Source: Pseudomonadota bacterium (GTDB taxonomy: Bacteria > Pseudomonadota > Alphaproteobacteria > Sphingomonadales > SMXR01). From it: DNA of 48,757 bases. Below are positions 26,993-36,021 of the stretch, piece after piece. Position 1 is the stretch's first letter. The number at the start of each line of letters is the position of its first letter. Position numbers and translations under genes: made by a program. The stretch lies in contig JACZSK010000011.1 of assembly GCA_022574255.1 (NCBI GenBank), positions 1 through 48,757 of the forward strand, in the 5' to 3' direction. A model generated the notes under the pieces. The model made no database searches. It saw only the letters and a list, made by a program, of their open reading frames with translations, and was not told the DNA's origin.

Positions 26993-27079
26993 GTCACTCC
27001 GGACCTGATCCGGAGTCTATTGCCATCCCCTGCACCACCAGCGTTTCCAATGGACCCCGGGTCAAGCCCGGGGTGACGA
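26993..27079. repeat. dispersed double-palindrome REP, copy 1
   Basis: Two palindromes separated by about 30 bases: ACTCCGG-ACCTGAT-CCGGAGT and ACCCCGGGTCAAGCCCGGGGT. A related copy is at 46480-46586. GTCACTCC and GGTGACGA edges are shared. Confidence 0.8.
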
Positions 27080-27114
27080 ATGAAAGCGCCGGCGAGTGAC
27101 GAAAGAATATTTGA

Positions 27115-27213
27115 CCCCTCACCTTCCCGCTTTGCGGGCCCCTTCCTCTCCCGCAAGGGGAGAGGTAAAAAAAGGAAGCCCTCTCCCTGAGGGAGAGGGT
27201 CAGGGTGAGGGTG
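27115..27213. repeat. REP-like block of the GAGAGGG type
   Basis: CCCCTCACC, CTCTCCCGCAAGGGGAGAGG and CCCTCTCCCTGAGGGAGAGGG followed by TCAGGGTGAGG. It is the same family as 377-506. Open frames across it are artefacts. Confidence 0.8.
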
Positions 27214-27295
27214 ACCAAAGAAAAGATTCCGTCGCTCCGGCCATAGCGCATTACGCAGGAAGTATCCGGAGAACGTTTCGGTTCCCACTTCACAT

Positions 27296-27490
27296 CGTCA
27301 TTCGCCGACTTGATCGGCGAATCCAGTTTTATCTTTCAGCAGGTAGTTCGCACCGAGATGGACTCGCCGATCAAGTCGGCGAGTGACGAAGAAAAGGAGG
27401 GTCGGCGAGTGACCAAAATTGGGCCCGGGGTGACGAAGGAAGAAAGCCCTCTCCCTGAGGGAGAGTGCCAAGGCTGGAAAGGGTGAGGAT
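27296..27490. repeat. third REP-like cluster (TCGCCGA-CTTGA-TCGGCGA type)
   Basis: ATTCGCCGACTTGATCGGCGAAT at about 27301-27323, then CTCGCCGATCAAGTCGGCGAG at about 27362-27382, a partial GGCGAGTGACC, then another GAGAGGG fragment (27440-27488). Together with the two blocks before it this fills the roughly 630-base gap after modC. Confidence 0.75.
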
Positions 27491-27603
27491 GGCCAAAGAA
27501 TAACTGGCGCGGCAGGAAGGACTCGTCCGGCTTTTCATCTTTTCACCTTGCTTGTGAACAACTATATCGCCGACTATGCCAGCATTCGGCAGAAGGACGC
27601 ATC

Positions 27604-28350
27604 TTGGCCATTCTGGATTTTATCGCTGTATTTTTGTTCGCGCTGGCGCTTCCGCTGGCCGGCTATATCACGCAGAAGCGTAATTTCCTGCGTCTCGCGG
27701 AAGGCGGCGGGAAGCTCAGGATCAGGGCCTACCTGAGCAACGTCGCCATCCTCTGGGCATTGCTGGCGTTGCTGGCATTTGCCTGGCTGAGCGCCGAGCG
27801 CGACTTTGCACTGATGGGCTTCGCGCTACCGGAAACGCTCAGGTTCTGGGGCGGCAGCGCCTTGGCGGGAATAGCTATTCTGCCGCTGATGTACCAGGTG
27901 CGGTTGGCGCGCAAGAGCGCCGATTACCGGCACCAGCTGATCGAGGAAATGGGACGCCTTGAGCATCTCCTGCCGCGCGCGCCGCGGGAGCTGGGTTATT
28001 TCTCGGGTCTGGCGGTAACCGCCGGTATCGTGGAAGAGATTTTGTACCGTGGCGCGCTGATCTGGTATTTGAGCCTGTGGATGGATACCCTCTGGGCGGC
28101 GGCAATCGCGCTCTTGGTCTTCACCCTGGCGCATGCTTACCAGGGGCCAAAAAACACGCTGCGGGCCGGGCTGGCCGGGCTGGCGCTGACCGTCGTCTAT
28201 CTGTTATCGGGTTCCATTCTGCCGGCGATAATGCTGCATGCGGCAATCGACCTTTTGGGCGGCGCCATGGGCTATTACGCACTGTCGATGGACAACGATG
28301 AACATGGCGCTGGCGCTGCCACGGAAGCCGAAGCCGAAACCGAATCCTGA
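27604..28350 (+). CDS. CPBP-family intramembrane metalloprotease
   Basis: A 248-residue membrane protein with six or more helices and the CPBP (Rce1-like) motifs. E144/E145 lie in VEEILYRG, H177 in FTLAHAYQG, and H212 in HAAIDL. These form the intramembrane metal/catalytic site; substrates are unknown. The start is TTG with AAGGA upstream. The acidic Ala/Glu tail after residue 230 is not conserved. It converges on the amidohydrolase gene with only three bases between the two stops. Confidence 0.87.
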   Translation: MAILDFIAVFLFALALPLAGYITQKRNFLRLAEGGGKLRIRAYLSNVAILWALLALLAFAWLSAERDFALMGFALPETLRFWGGSALAGIAILPLMYQVRLARKSADYRHQLIEEMGRLEHLLPRAPRELGYFSGLAVTAGIVEEILYRGALIWYLSLWMDTLWAAAIALLVFTLAHAYQGPKNTLRAGLAGLALTVVYLLSGSILPAIMLHAAIDLLGGAMGYYALSMDNDEHGAGAATEAEAETES

Positions 28351-28353
28351 GTG

Positions 28354-29964
28354 CTACTCGGCCCCACCCTCGCCAGAAGCCGCGGCGACCATGTCCTTCA
28401 CGTCGGCCAGCAATTGCCTGGCGTCAAAGACAACACCGTCCTTGATGGTCCAGACGATGCCGCCGGCGAATTCCGCCTCGCCCCGTTCCTCGTTCAGCCG
28501 GAAGGCGCCGGTGCCATAAAGCGTCTTGAAATTATGCAGCGGATTCTCGCCCACGATCACCAGGTCGGCCAGCTTACCCTTGGCCACCGTGCCCAGGTCT
28601 TGCTGGCGGCCAATCAGCTCGGCGCCATGGAGCGTCGCCGCCCGCACCACCTCCAGCGGATGGAAGCCCGCCTCCTGCAGCATTTCGAACTCGCGGATAT
28701 AGCCGAAGCCGTAAAGCTTGTAGATGAAACCCGCGTCGTCGCCCAAAGTCACCCTGCCGCCACGGTTCTTGAACTCGTTCAGGAAAACCATCCACAGGCG
28801 GAAATTCTCTTTCCAGATAATTTCGTCGGCTGTGGTCCAGTCGTACCAGAAGGAGGCGTGCGACTCGCGGTTCGGCTTGAAAAACTGCCACAACGCCGGC
28901 CAAGTATAATCCGGTAGCCATTCGGTGGTCCGCGCTGCCGCCAGGTCGCGGGTCGCATCATAAATGGTCAGGGTGGGGTCAATGGTGAAATCCAGCGCGA
29001 TCAGCTCGTCCATCACCGCGTTCCACTTGTCGCTCCAGGGCGCGGCCGCCTGTTTCCACAGGCGCCCTGCCTCGCGAAAGCGGTCGCCTTCGTCGAGGTA
29101 ATTATAATCCGCCGGATAATCCTGAACCGCGCGGTCCTCGAACAACGCCTCGGGCAGGCCATACCAATGTTCCATGCTGTCCAGCCCGGCGCGCGCCGAA
29201 TCCAGTGCGTTCCACTGTGTAACGGCCAGTTGCGCATGATGCATGGCGGTTCTCAGGCCGCGCTTGCCCGCTTCGTCCAGCGCCGCCCGCATAACGTCAG
29301 GCGGGGCGCCGAAAAACTTGATGCCGTCGCCGCCGTCGCGGGCCAGCTCACGCACCCATTTACGCGCCTCGCCGGCATTCATGTCCCCGGGAAAGGCAAG
29401 ATAGACAAGGATGCGCGGCGCCGTAATCTCGTTACGGCGGCTGCGCTCGCGCTCATTCAGGGTCCATTCCAGCCCGTTACCGGCGCTTACGTCGCGGATG
29501 GTGGTAATGCCGTGCGCCAGCCACAGCTTGTAGACATATTCCGCCGGTGCCGCGTCGCCGAAGTGATACTGGTAGGGGTTGGAGATATGCGCGTGGGCGT
29601 TAATGAACCCCGGCATGATGTACATGCCGCTGGCATCAATCTCGCGGGTGCCGGGTTCCGGCCGGCCTTCCGGGTCGATCTTGACCTTGGGCGCCCCCAC
29701 CACACGCACCTCGGTGATGCGGTTGCCTTCGATGACAATATCCACCGGGCCAAAGGGCGGCGCGCCGGTGCCGTCGATCAGGGTTCCGCCCCGAATGACC
29801 AGCCGCTCGTGGGGGCCGTCACCGCGCTGCCGGTCAGGCGCCGCGCGCACCGATTCCGGATATTCCTCCTGCGCTGTTGATTTCGGTCCAAAGCCGAAGG
29901 CGGTCAGCGCCAAGCCAAGCGTAACCAAGAAAGATACAGGCAGCAGTCTGATCAGAGAATTCAC
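28354..29964 (-). CDS. secreted amidohydrolase
   Basis: A 536-residue metal-dependent hydrolase from the GTG at 29964, where GGGAGG lies 7 bases upstream and a signal peptide begins (MNSLIRLLPVSFLVTLGLAL). The composite domain starts RLVIRGGTLIDGTGAPPF. The metal motif is NAHAH (in MPGFINAHAHISNP), later TAMHHAQ, SMEHWYG and LGDDAGF, with the closing ATLHGAELIGRQQDLGTVAKGKL typical of imidazolonepropionase/prolidase-like amidohydrolases. The substrate is unknown. A REP palindrome lies just upstream. Confidence 0.87.
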   Translation of the reverse strand: MNSLIRLLPVSFLVTLGLALTAFGFGPKSTAQEEYPESVRAAPDRQRGDGPHERLVIRGGTLIDGTGAPPFGPVDIVIEGNRITEVRVVGAPKVKIDPEGRPEPGTREIDASGMYIMPGFINAHAHISNPYQYHFGDAAPAEYVYKLWLAHGITTIRDVSAGNGLEWTLNERERSRRNEITAPRILVYLAFPGDMNAGEARKWVRELARDGGDGIKFFGAPPDVMRAALDEAGKRGLRTAMHHAQLAVTQWNALDSARAGLDSMEHWYGLPEALFEDRAVQDYPADYNYLDEGDRFREAGRLWKQAAAPWSDKWNAVMDELIALDFTIDPTLTIYDATRDLAAARTTEWLPDYTWPALWQFFKPNRESHASFWYDWTTADEIIWKENFRLWMVFLNEFKNRGGRVTLGDDAGFIYKLYGFGYIREFEMLQEAGFHPLEVVRAATLHGAELIGRQQDLGTVAKGKLADLVIVGENPLHNFKTLYGTGAFRLNEERGEAEFAGGIVWTIKDGVVFDARQLLADVKDMVAAASGEGGAE

Positions 29965-30040
29965 GGACGGGCCTCCCTTTGTGAACCGAGACCAGACCCT
30001 AGGCAGAAAGCCGGCGACGCGCAAAGATATTTGCCCGCAT

Positions 30041-30056
30041 TAGGGTCCGGACCCTA
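30041..30056. repeat. perfect 16-bp palindrome TAGGGTCCGGACCCTA providing the rimK stop
   Basis: The palindrome is exact, and its right arm (CTA at 30054-30056) is the TAG stop of rimK on the minus strand. Related palindromes are at 41302-41317 and in the termini of the element at 44980-45268. Confidence 0.8.
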
Positions 30057-30959
30057 GCCTTTCCAGCGCGAACGCGTCGGTTTCGGCCGGGCATTTTCCT
30101 CGATATATTTTATGATCTTGCCCGCCACATCCACACCGGTTGCTTTCTCCACGCCTTGCAGACCGGGGGAGGAATTGACTTCCAGCACCAGCGGTCCACG
30201 ATTCGAGCGCAGCAAATCGACACCGCAGACCTTCAGGCCCATGGCCCGAGCCGCCTTGACCGCCGTTTTCCGCTCTTGCGGCGTAATTTTCACAGCCAAC
30301 GCGGTGCCACCGCGATGCAGGTTGGAACGGAAATCTCCCTTCGCGCCCTTGCGCATCATGGCCGCCACAACCCTGTCGCCCACCACCAAGCAGCGGATAT
30401 CGCTGTTGCCTGCTTCCTTGATGAACTCCTGCACCAGGAAATTGGCCTTGAGCTGGCCGAAGGCGTTCATGACGCTGGACACCGCCTTGCGCGTTTCGCC
30501 CAGCACCACCCCCATGCCCTGGGTGCCCTCGATCAGTTTGATCACCAGCGGCGCGCCACCCAGCATGTCCAGCATATCGTCGGTCTGGCGGGTGCCATGG
30601 GCAAAACCGGTATCGGGGATGCCAATGCCCCGGCGCGCCAGGACCTGAATACTCCTGAGCTTGTCGCGTGAGCGCGCGATGGCCTGGCTGTCATTCACCG
30701 AATAGACCCCCATGACCTCGAATTGACGCACCACCGCCGCGCCAAAAAAAGTAATCGAGGCTCCAATGCGCGGGATAATCGCGTCAAAGCCCTCCAGAAG
30801 CGCACCCTTGTATCTTATCTGCGGCGCCGAGGCAGAGACATTGAAATAGATTTTCAACGTATCGATGGCATGGATTTCATGCCCCCGTTCCTCGGCGGCC
30901 TCGATCAGACGCCGGTGCGAATAGAGTTTGGCGTTGCGGGTGAGAAGCGCAATTTTCGT
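30054..30959 (-). CDS. rimK: RimK-type ATP-grasp ligase with a non-canonical start
   Basis: RimK adds glutamates to the C-terminus of ribosomal protein S6. The conserved N-terminus reads [21 protein letters not shown] at 30959 and downward, in frame with the rest. There is no ATG, GTG or TTG between the upstream stop (31011) and the TTG at 30857. The position of the usual Met is ACG (30957-30959), and ATT follows two codons on. Starting at ACG gives 301 residues, the normal length; the TTG would delete about 34 residues of the pre-ATP-grasp domain. The ATP-grasp core is clear: [55 protein letters not shown]. It overlaps rimB by 55 bases. Either a rare start codon or a base change. Confidence 0.85.
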   Translation of the reverse strand, partial: TKIALLTRNAKLYSHRRLIEAAEERGHEIHAIDTLKIYFNVSASAPQIRYKGALLEGFDAIIPRIGASITFFGAAVVRQFEVMGVYSVNDSQAIARSRDKLRSIQVLARRGIGIPDTGFAHGTRQTDDMLDMLGGAPLVIKLIEGTQGMGVVLGETRKAVSSVMNAFGQLKANFLVQEFIKEAGNSDIRCLVVGDRVVAAMMRKGAKGDFRSNLHRGGTALAVKITPQERKTAVKAARAMGLKVCGVDLLRSNRGPLVLEVNSSPGLQGVEKATGVDVAGKIIKYIEENARPKPTRSRWKG

Positions 30960-31474
30960 TTGTTTCGGGTCCGTATCTTTTTCCCGGGCTGGCTTTCTGA
31001 CGTCATGCCGTCACTGCTGCCGGGCTGGCTTAGCTGATAAGATGAGCCGGGGTCGACCACGAAGCGCCGGCGCAGGGCCTGGCGCCCCAGCAACATGCGA
31101 AATCCCATATCGTCGCGGTTGGTCAGGCTCAACTCGATGGGCCATGTCGCACCGGCCAGGGTAAGGCGCGTTTTCACAATAATGCGCTTTTCGCTCTTGC
31201 CGTTGGAACTGGTGATCCAGCGCTCTTCCAATACCTGGGCTTCGCAGGCGACCTCCGGCTGGCGGCGATGCTGCACGGGATGCAGATAAAACTCCACGAA
31301 CGCGCGGCCGTCGCGCTGGAAGGGCTTGATGCGATAGGCGTGGATGGCGGAGGTGCGCGCGCCGGTATCGATTTTCGCCTTCATCCGGATGATGCCGAAA
31401 TCCGGCAGCCCAACCCATTCGCGCCAACCGATTATCGGCCTGCTTCTCGTTGATTTTATTGCCTTTGACGACAC
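30905..31474 (-). CDS. RimB-like retropepsin-fold protein (COG4067)
   Basis: A 189-residue protein of the group named ATP-dependent zinc protease or RimB, found beside rimK. RimB proteases act with RimK in Pseudomonas on glutamylated S6. Visible is the aspartic-protease-like [13 protein letters not shown], then [10 protein letters not shown]. The domain should end near here; the last about 45 residues ([20 protein letters not shown] and beyond) are read from a different frame over the rimK 5' end and are not family-like. The GTG start at 31474 has GAGG six bases upstream; TTG at 31486 is an alternative. A 12-bp direct repeat (30984-30995 and 31020-31031) lies in the odd tail. Confidence 0.82.
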   Translation of the reverse strand: MSSKAIKSTRSRPIIGWREWVGLPDFGIIRMKAKIDTGARTSAIHAYRIKPFQRDGRAFVEFYLHPVQHRRQPEVACEAQVLEERWITSSNGKSEKRIIVKTRLTLAGATWPIELSLTNRDDMGFRMLLGRQALRRRFVVDPGSSYQLSQPGSSDGMTSESQPGKKIRTRNKRKLRFSPATPNSIRTGV

Positions 31475-31644
31475 CGGATGCCTCAATATTTGCGCGGCGG
31501 AAGCTGCCGCGGGATTCTCGCCTCCTTATCAGGCAGAGCCCTGCTTTTTGCAAGTCCGCCAAATCGCGCAGGAAAAAATTGCGGCCCTGCCCTGCTGTGA
31601 TAATAAGGCGGCTCTGGCAACGCGCGGAACAACAGGAGACCCAA

Positions 31645-32250
31645 TTGCCCATTATCGGCGTGATCCTGGCCGGAGGCCGCAGCCGGCGCATGGCCGGCCC
31701 CGGGAAAAGTGGCGACAAGGCGCTGGCGAAACTCGCCGGCAAGAGCCTGTTCGATCACGTTCTCAACCGCCTGGCGCCACAGGTCGATCGCGTCATGGTC
31801 AGTGGAAGGTCGGATTACGGGTCCGGGTTGGCGGTGATGGCGGATATTCCCGGCGGTGCGGAAGGCCCGGTGGCCGGTATCCGCGCCGCTTATGACAGGT
31901 TGGCGGGGGATGGTGAAACCGCCACAGCCATCGTCACCACCCCGGTGGATTGCCCTTTCTTGCCCGGTGACCTGGTGGCGCGCCTGTCGGGCCTGGGCGC
32001 TGCCGCCATAGCCGAGGGCGACGATCACCTCCAGCCGGCCTTCGGCTACTGGCCAATGGCCGTGGTCGCCGCCCATATCGAGGCACTTGAGCGGCCCGGC
32101 TGGTTGTCATTGCAACGCTGGGCAAAAATATGCGACGCCGAGACAGTGGTCTTTGACCAGCCTGGCGCTTTCTTCAATATCAACAGTCCGGATGATCTGG
32201 CGGCGGCGGAACTGCTGGTCGCCGGGCAGCGGAAAAACGCCTCGGGTTAG
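31645..32250 (+). CDS. mobA: molybdenum cofactor guanylyltransferase
   Basis: MobA joins GMP to molybdopterin to form the bis-MGD cofactor. 201 residues from TTG 31645, with AGGAG six bases upstream. The nucleotide-binding signature is VILAGGRSRRM (6-16) with the later Lys in GDKALAKLAGKSL. Further marks are VMVSGR, GPVAGIRAAY and TPVDCPFLPGDL, with the closing FFNINSPDDLAAAE. It is divergent from rimB. modB and modC lie about 5 kb to the left. Confidence 0.9.
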   Translation: MPIIGVILAGGRSRRMAGPGKSGDKALAKLAGKSLFDHVLNRLAPQVDRVMVSGRSDYGSGLAVMADIPGGAEGPVAGIRAAYDRLAGDGETATAIVTTPVDCPFLPGDLVARLSGLGAAAIAEGDDHLQPAFGYWPMAVVAAHIEALERPGWLSLQRWAKICDAETVVFDQPGAFFNINSPDDLAAAELLVAGQRKNASG

Positions 32251-32279
32251 ACAGAGGCGGCGGCAACCCTCAATCACCG

Positions 32280-32768
32280 TCACGCTGCCGGGCCACCATC
32301 GACCCAACTGACCGCGCCGACGATATGGTCGATGTCCTGGTCGTTTTCGCTGACCGGAGCGAGAATTCCACGGTAGCGCCGCATGACGCCGTCCTGGGTG
32401 GTGTATTCGCCTTCGACGCCTATGGGCGTGCGGTTGGAAATCACCTCCAGGTGATGGTCGGCGATATGAAAGAAAATGGTATGCCCGGCATGGCTGGTGG
32501 ATATTGTCCCCTCCATGCGGCCACCACAAGCCAGGTCGATGAGCTGACCGGAATAGCTGATCAACGGCGCATTCAGGCTTTCCCCCACGTCCAGAACAAA
32601 GCTGCAGTCGCGCATGAAGTCGATTGTCCGGGGGTGAAAGTCCACCAGCCTGGGAAACTGCCGGCCCCGGCAACCACCGCGCCAGCGCGCCAGCGTGCGT
32701 AAAGGCAGGCGCCTGTCCGCGCCACCCTTTCCTTCGTCCGGCTGTTCTTCGGCCAATTCCGGTTGCAA
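32280..32768 (-). CDS. PAS-domain protein (PAS_5-like)
   Basis: A 162-residue single-domain protein. TTG 32768 has AAGGGGAA upstream; an earlier TTG (32807) is possible. The body shows the alphaproteobacterial PAS_5 pattern: a basic start LPLRTLARWRGGCRGRQFPR, then VDFHPRTIDFMRDCSFVLDV, SYSGQLIDLACGG and the final DIDHIVGAVSWVDGG. Such proteins are thought to be sensors or regulators, but members are mostly uncharacterised. It converges on mobA with about 29 bases between stops. Confidence 0.78.
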   Translation of the reverse strand: MQPELAEEQPDEGKGGADRRLPLRTLARWRGGCRGRQFPRLVDFHPRTIDFMRDCSFVLDVGESLNAPLISYSGQLIDLACGGRMEGTISTSHAGHTIFFHIADHHLEVISNRTPIGVEGEYTTQDGVMRRYRGILAPVSENDQDIDHIVGAVSWVDGGPAA

Positions 32769-33046
32769 GATCGTTCCCCTTAATTCCACAGGCGCCGCCA
32801 GACGCAATATTGCCCAGCATCCCGCCGTGGAGTCCTTTCAGCAGTCTGTAAAAATAACCGGCGATATCTCACCAATTCCTTAATTTCGGCCCTGAATGAT
32901 ATCAGTGCTGGCTCTCGTTACAGGCAGGCAGGGTTAAATTTCTGTTTATAATACAATGGGTTGCACCAAAATAGGACAGCCGGCCCCATTGTTCTGGCCT
33001 GAATATTCTGGTATAATAAGCCCCTCAGGGGGGCGTGGAGACCGAT

Positions 33047-33268
33047 ATGGGTATTCTGCGCTTTATATTTCAGGCAACCGGGTTTTTGACCTTTTTTGCT
33101 GCGCTTTTGGTTCTGATTTCCCACTCCGTCCCGGGGATGGATTTCCTGCACGCGGGCGGCGGGCAGCTAAACCAGCCTCTCTCGACCGGCTTCCTCGAGC
33201 ATCTGGGCGCCGCCATTCTGCTGGGCGGTGTCGGGTATCTGTTTTTCTCCTGGGGCAGGAACGGCTGA
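33047..33268 (+). CDS. small two-helix membrane protein
   Basis: A 73-residue protein starting MGILRFIFQATGF, with GGAG about 9 bases upstream. Two hydrophobic helices (LTFFAALLVLISHSV and HLGAAILLGGVGYLFFSWG) flank a short polar stretch. No family recognised. It precedes the ceramidase-like gene by about 105 bases. Confidence 0.65.
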   Translation: MGILRFIFQATGFLTFFAALLVLISHSVPGMDFLHAGGGQLNQPLSTGFLEHLGAAILLGGVGYLFFSWGRNG

Positions 33269-33373
33269 GAGATTTCCCCCTCGCGAATAAGGTCATCGCA
33301 AGAGCGCGTCGCACCCTTTAGGGTGACCCTTCAGGATGGCGGAAGAACGACGCCTTCAGGAAAGGGGAAATCG

Positions 33374-34153
33374 ATGACATTGGAGGGTAAGGCGAGGGCA
33401 CTGGCCGGGATAAGCCTTCTGGGCATCGTCGTGACCTTTGCTTTTTTCGCACCAATCGAACAACCAGCCGCTTACCACGATTTTGCCGACGGAAACCGCC
33501 ATTTCGGCATCCCGAATTTCGCCAATGTCGCTTCCAACCTGGCCTACCTGATCCCGGGCCTGATGGGGCTTTATCTGGTGCATGGCGCGTTCATGGAAAA
33601 ACAGAAATTCCTCGACCCCCGAGAGGCGCTGCCATTTTATCTGGTGTTTCTGGGCAGTGTAGCGCTCGCCTTTGGCTCGGGCTATTATCACCTGATCCCG
33701 AACAACGAGACCCTGGTCGCCGACCGCCTGACCATGACAGTGGGCTTCATGGGCGTGCTCAGCTTCGTGATCGCCGAGCGCATAAGCGTCAAATGGGGAT
33801 TAAGGCTGCTTCCCGCCCTCCTGACCGTTGGGCTTTTCAGCGTTATCTACTGGATTTACACGGAGCTGCAATCCGCCGGCGACTTGAGACTCTACGGCCT
33901 GGTGCAGTTTTTGCCGCTGATTGCGGTTCCGGCCATGTTGCTGGCCTTCCCGGCCCGCTATAGCGGGGTCAAATACATCTGGCTGGCCTTGGGCTCTTAT
34001 GCCGCCGCCAAGCTGTTCGAACAGCTGGATGGGGCGATCTGGGAGCTAACGCAGCATTTGCTGAGCGGCCACACCCTGAAGCATCTGGTCTCTGGCCTGG
34101 GGATCTATTTCCTGCTGCTCTATGTCAGGAAGCGTCAGGTGCTGCCCGGCTAG
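33374..34153 (+). CDS. alkaline-ceramidase-like integral membrane protein
   Basis: A 259-residue protein from the ATG at 33374, with about seven hydrophobic helices. Motifs of the alkaline phytoceramidase (CREST) superfamily are GSGYYHLIPNNETLVADRL and SGHTLKHLVSGLGIY, carrying the Ser/His/Asp/His zinc-site pattern. CREST hydrolases cleave amide or ester bonds in the membrane; the bacterial substrate is unknown, and ceramide is not assured. The open frame runs 17 codons upstream without a ribosome site. Confidence 0.75.
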   Translation: MTLEGKARALAGISLLGIVVTFAFFAPIEQPAAYHDFADGNRHFGIPNFANVASNLAYLIPGLMGLYLVHGAFMEKQKFLDPREALPFYLVFLGSVALAFGSGYYHLIPNNETLVADRLTMTVGFMGVLSFVIAERISVKWGLRLLPALLTVGLFSVIYWIYTELQSAGDLRLYGLVQFLPLIAVPAMLLAFPARYSGVKYIWLALGSYAAAKLFEQLDGAIWELTQHLLSGHTLKHLVSGLGIYFLLLYVRKRQVLPG

Positions 34154-34225
34154 CCTTGTAAAGATTGGCCCGCCCTTACTGCATTCCAACCCGGCGGCTA
34201 ACCTCAAAATCGTCATAACTGTATC

Positions 34226-34969
34226 TCAGTTAGCACCCTCGAGTTCGGACTGTGTTCGCGCAAAAATCTCCTGTATCCCCTCGTTTTTCTTGAGCGCTTG
34301 GCATATTGCCACTATTTCACCCAAGAGCGGGTCAATGTGATCTTCGCTAATCACGAAATCTTTGCACCAATTATCCCCTGCCCATTCTCCACTTAGCTTC
34401 TTGACCCTAAGTATGTAGGTCAAGTTAATTACCCCTTCCTTATTCTCTAACCGAAGCGCCAACTGATCTCTCATCACATCCAAGGCCTCATAGCCGCGTC
34501 GATTCAGGTCCAAATGCACTCCTCCAATTTTATTTGCCAGGTACTTCAGGATCTGCAAGCGGCTGATTGGCGTGCCAAAGTAGATAATTTTTTGACGCAA
34601 ATAGGCGTCCACATTTACACGGCCTGTGGGCTGCTCCCAAGGCATGTTGGGTGGATTATCAGTCTTGAAGATCATCATATTCTTTGAGTGGAGTCCAGAA
34701 ATGGTCAGATGACTTGAGCTTGCAAAATAGCATTTGTTCTGGCGCAGGAACGAGGCAGGTGGCAGGTCATCCGAAGGCTCAAGGCGGATGCGTATCCTGT
34801 ATCTCGAAGCTATCCGAACGAGCAATTGCTCTGCTAGCAGGCGCCGCAGATCAATTACGACCTGCCGCACCTGGCTTTTGGAAGCAAAAGGATTGTCAGC
34901 TAATACGAAGAGGCGCGCCAAATCCCTATTTGCGGTGCTTACTTGATCGAATTCAGAAATGCTTTTCAT
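34226..34969 (-). CDS. unrecognised protein, atypical composition, beside tRNA-Arg
   Basis: A 247-residue soluble protein from ATG 34969, or 265 from TTG 35023; the ribosome site is weak for both. I recognise no domain. It begins MKSISEFDQVSTANRDLARL, and later shows SSHLTISGLHSKNMMIFK and KIIYFGTPISRLQILKYLA. Codons are clearly more AT-rich than in flanking genes. It converges on the ceramidase-like gene and lies about 120 bases from tRNA-Arg. Recent acquisition, perhaps a remnant of a tRNA-linked island, is likely; no integrase is seen. Confidence 0.6.
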   Translation of the reverse strand: MKSISEFDQVSTANRDLARLFVLADNPFASKSQVRQVVIDLRRLLAEQLLVRIASRYRIRIRLEPSDDLPPASFLRQNKCYFASSSHLTISGLHSKNMMIFKTDNPPNMPWEQPTGRVNVDAYLRQKIIYFGTPISRLQILKYLANKIGGVHLDLNRRGYEALDVMRDQLALRLENKEGVINLTYILRVKKLSGEWAGDNWCKDFVISEDHIDPLLGEIVAICQALKKNEGIQEIFARTQSELEGAN

Positions 34970-35091
34970 TCTTAGCTTTTTTTGTTGATCAGAAGTATCT
35001 GCGGGATTGCAACAAATATTCAACCCGCCGGTCGCTCTTCTCTTGGCGCTACGGTGGCGTTTAAGAGACCTGCCATGGCAGCGGCAGAAAT

Positions 35092-35168
<77 letters not shown>

Positions 35169-35238
35169 GCAATGCCGGCCAGATCGTATGCCAGACTATA
35201 TAAGCTAATCACATAAAATCAGGTCGGGAATTTTGCCG

Positions 35239-35520
35239 CTATCTGAAATTCGCGGCGTAGGATCTGGGTCTTGATCGGCGCGGCTGGTCCTTGACGACCC
35301 GATAGTCCAGGCTCTGGCGGTCGGCATAGGCGGTCGCCTCTTCGAGGCTGGCAAAGCTGAGCCGCAACTGGTCGCGCGTACTGCCCTGGCCTGCCCAGCC
35401 CATCAGCGCGTCGGGCCTGAGCGCCGCCTCCGGCGCGTATTCCAGAACCCAGTGGCTGGTGTTCGCCCTGCCCGACTGCATGGCATTCCTCGCCGGGCGG
35501 TATATGCGCGCTTCGCTCAT
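35239..35520 (-). CDS. NDUFS4-like complex I accessory subunit
   Basis: A 93-residue protein from the ATG at 35520 (MSEARIYRPARNAMQSGRAN). The family is the ETC complex I subunit conserved region, homologous to mitochondrial NDUFS4. Marks are IYRPARNAMQSG, HWVLEYAPE, LRPDALMGWAGQGST and LSFASLEEATAYADR. It is a peripheral accessory subunit of NADH:quinone oxidoreductase and is confined mainly to alphaproteobacteria and mitochondria. The nuo operon is not in the window. The ribosome site (GGAG) is 11 bases away, slightly long. Confidence 0.88.
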   Translation of the reverse strand: MSEARIYRPARNAMQSGRANTSHWVLEYAPEAALRPDALMGWAGQGSTRDQLRLSFASLEEATAYADRQSLDYRVVKDQPRRSRPRSYAANFR

Positions 35521-35901
35521 CGGGGGAATTCTCCGCAATGCTGCCTGATGCTGCTTCGGCGGCCTTCAGGGTCTGCCGCGGCGCTAAAATGCGGCGCTTT
35601 CCGCCCCCGGTCAAGCTCTTCTCAAGTTCCGCCCGCCGCCCGGATTGCGCCAGGGCAAAATTCAGGCGACCGGAAGGCCAACAAACCGGAAGCCCAAGAA
35701 AAATGGCGACCCTTGCGAGCCGCCAAATGGCTATTCCGATTATTATTATTGAGCTCGTTGGCCCGGTCGGACAAGCTGTGACGCGCGCCGACCGGGAAGC
35801 TTTCGGCAATGCTGATTTACTGGCATCGCCACGCTTCTGAGACTCTGATACCACGGATCAGCATCATTCCGCAAGTCTCGGATATAAAAAGGAAAACGAC
35901 C
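35521..35901. other. gene-free stretch with a strong hairpin
   Basis: No convincing gene in about 380 bases. It holds a perfect 9-bp inverted repeat CCCGGTCGG / CCGACCGGG (35762-35770 and 35788-35796, 17-base loop) without a T run. Confidence 0.4.
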
Positions 35902-36015
35902 ATGGCAGTGAGAGCAATTCTCGTGGCGCGCCGGTCCTTTGCCCTGGCCCTGACAACCAATTCGTATTTGATATCCGCAGACCACCGGGTCATCGGGCCG
36001 ATTGCCGCGGGCTGA
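35902..36015 (+). CDS. possible 37-residue small protein
   Basis: A short frame, MAVRAILVARRSFALALTTN then SYLISADHRVIGPIAAG, with AAGGA eight bases before the ATG. It could be a short membrane-associated peptide. Support is the ribosome site alone. It converges on ggt. Confidence 0.3.
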   Translation: MAVRAILVARRSFALALTTNSYLISADHRVIGPIAAG

Positions 36016-36021
36016 TTCCTA

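Noticed and set aside
26900-27300. Frames spanning the REP mosaic
   Set aside because: Frames arise from palindromic repeats and have no ribosome sites or conserved domains.
32107-32820. 237-residue minus-strand frame
   Set aside because: Out of frame with the PAS protein, which has a recognisable domain and a ribosome site; this frame overlaps mobA too.
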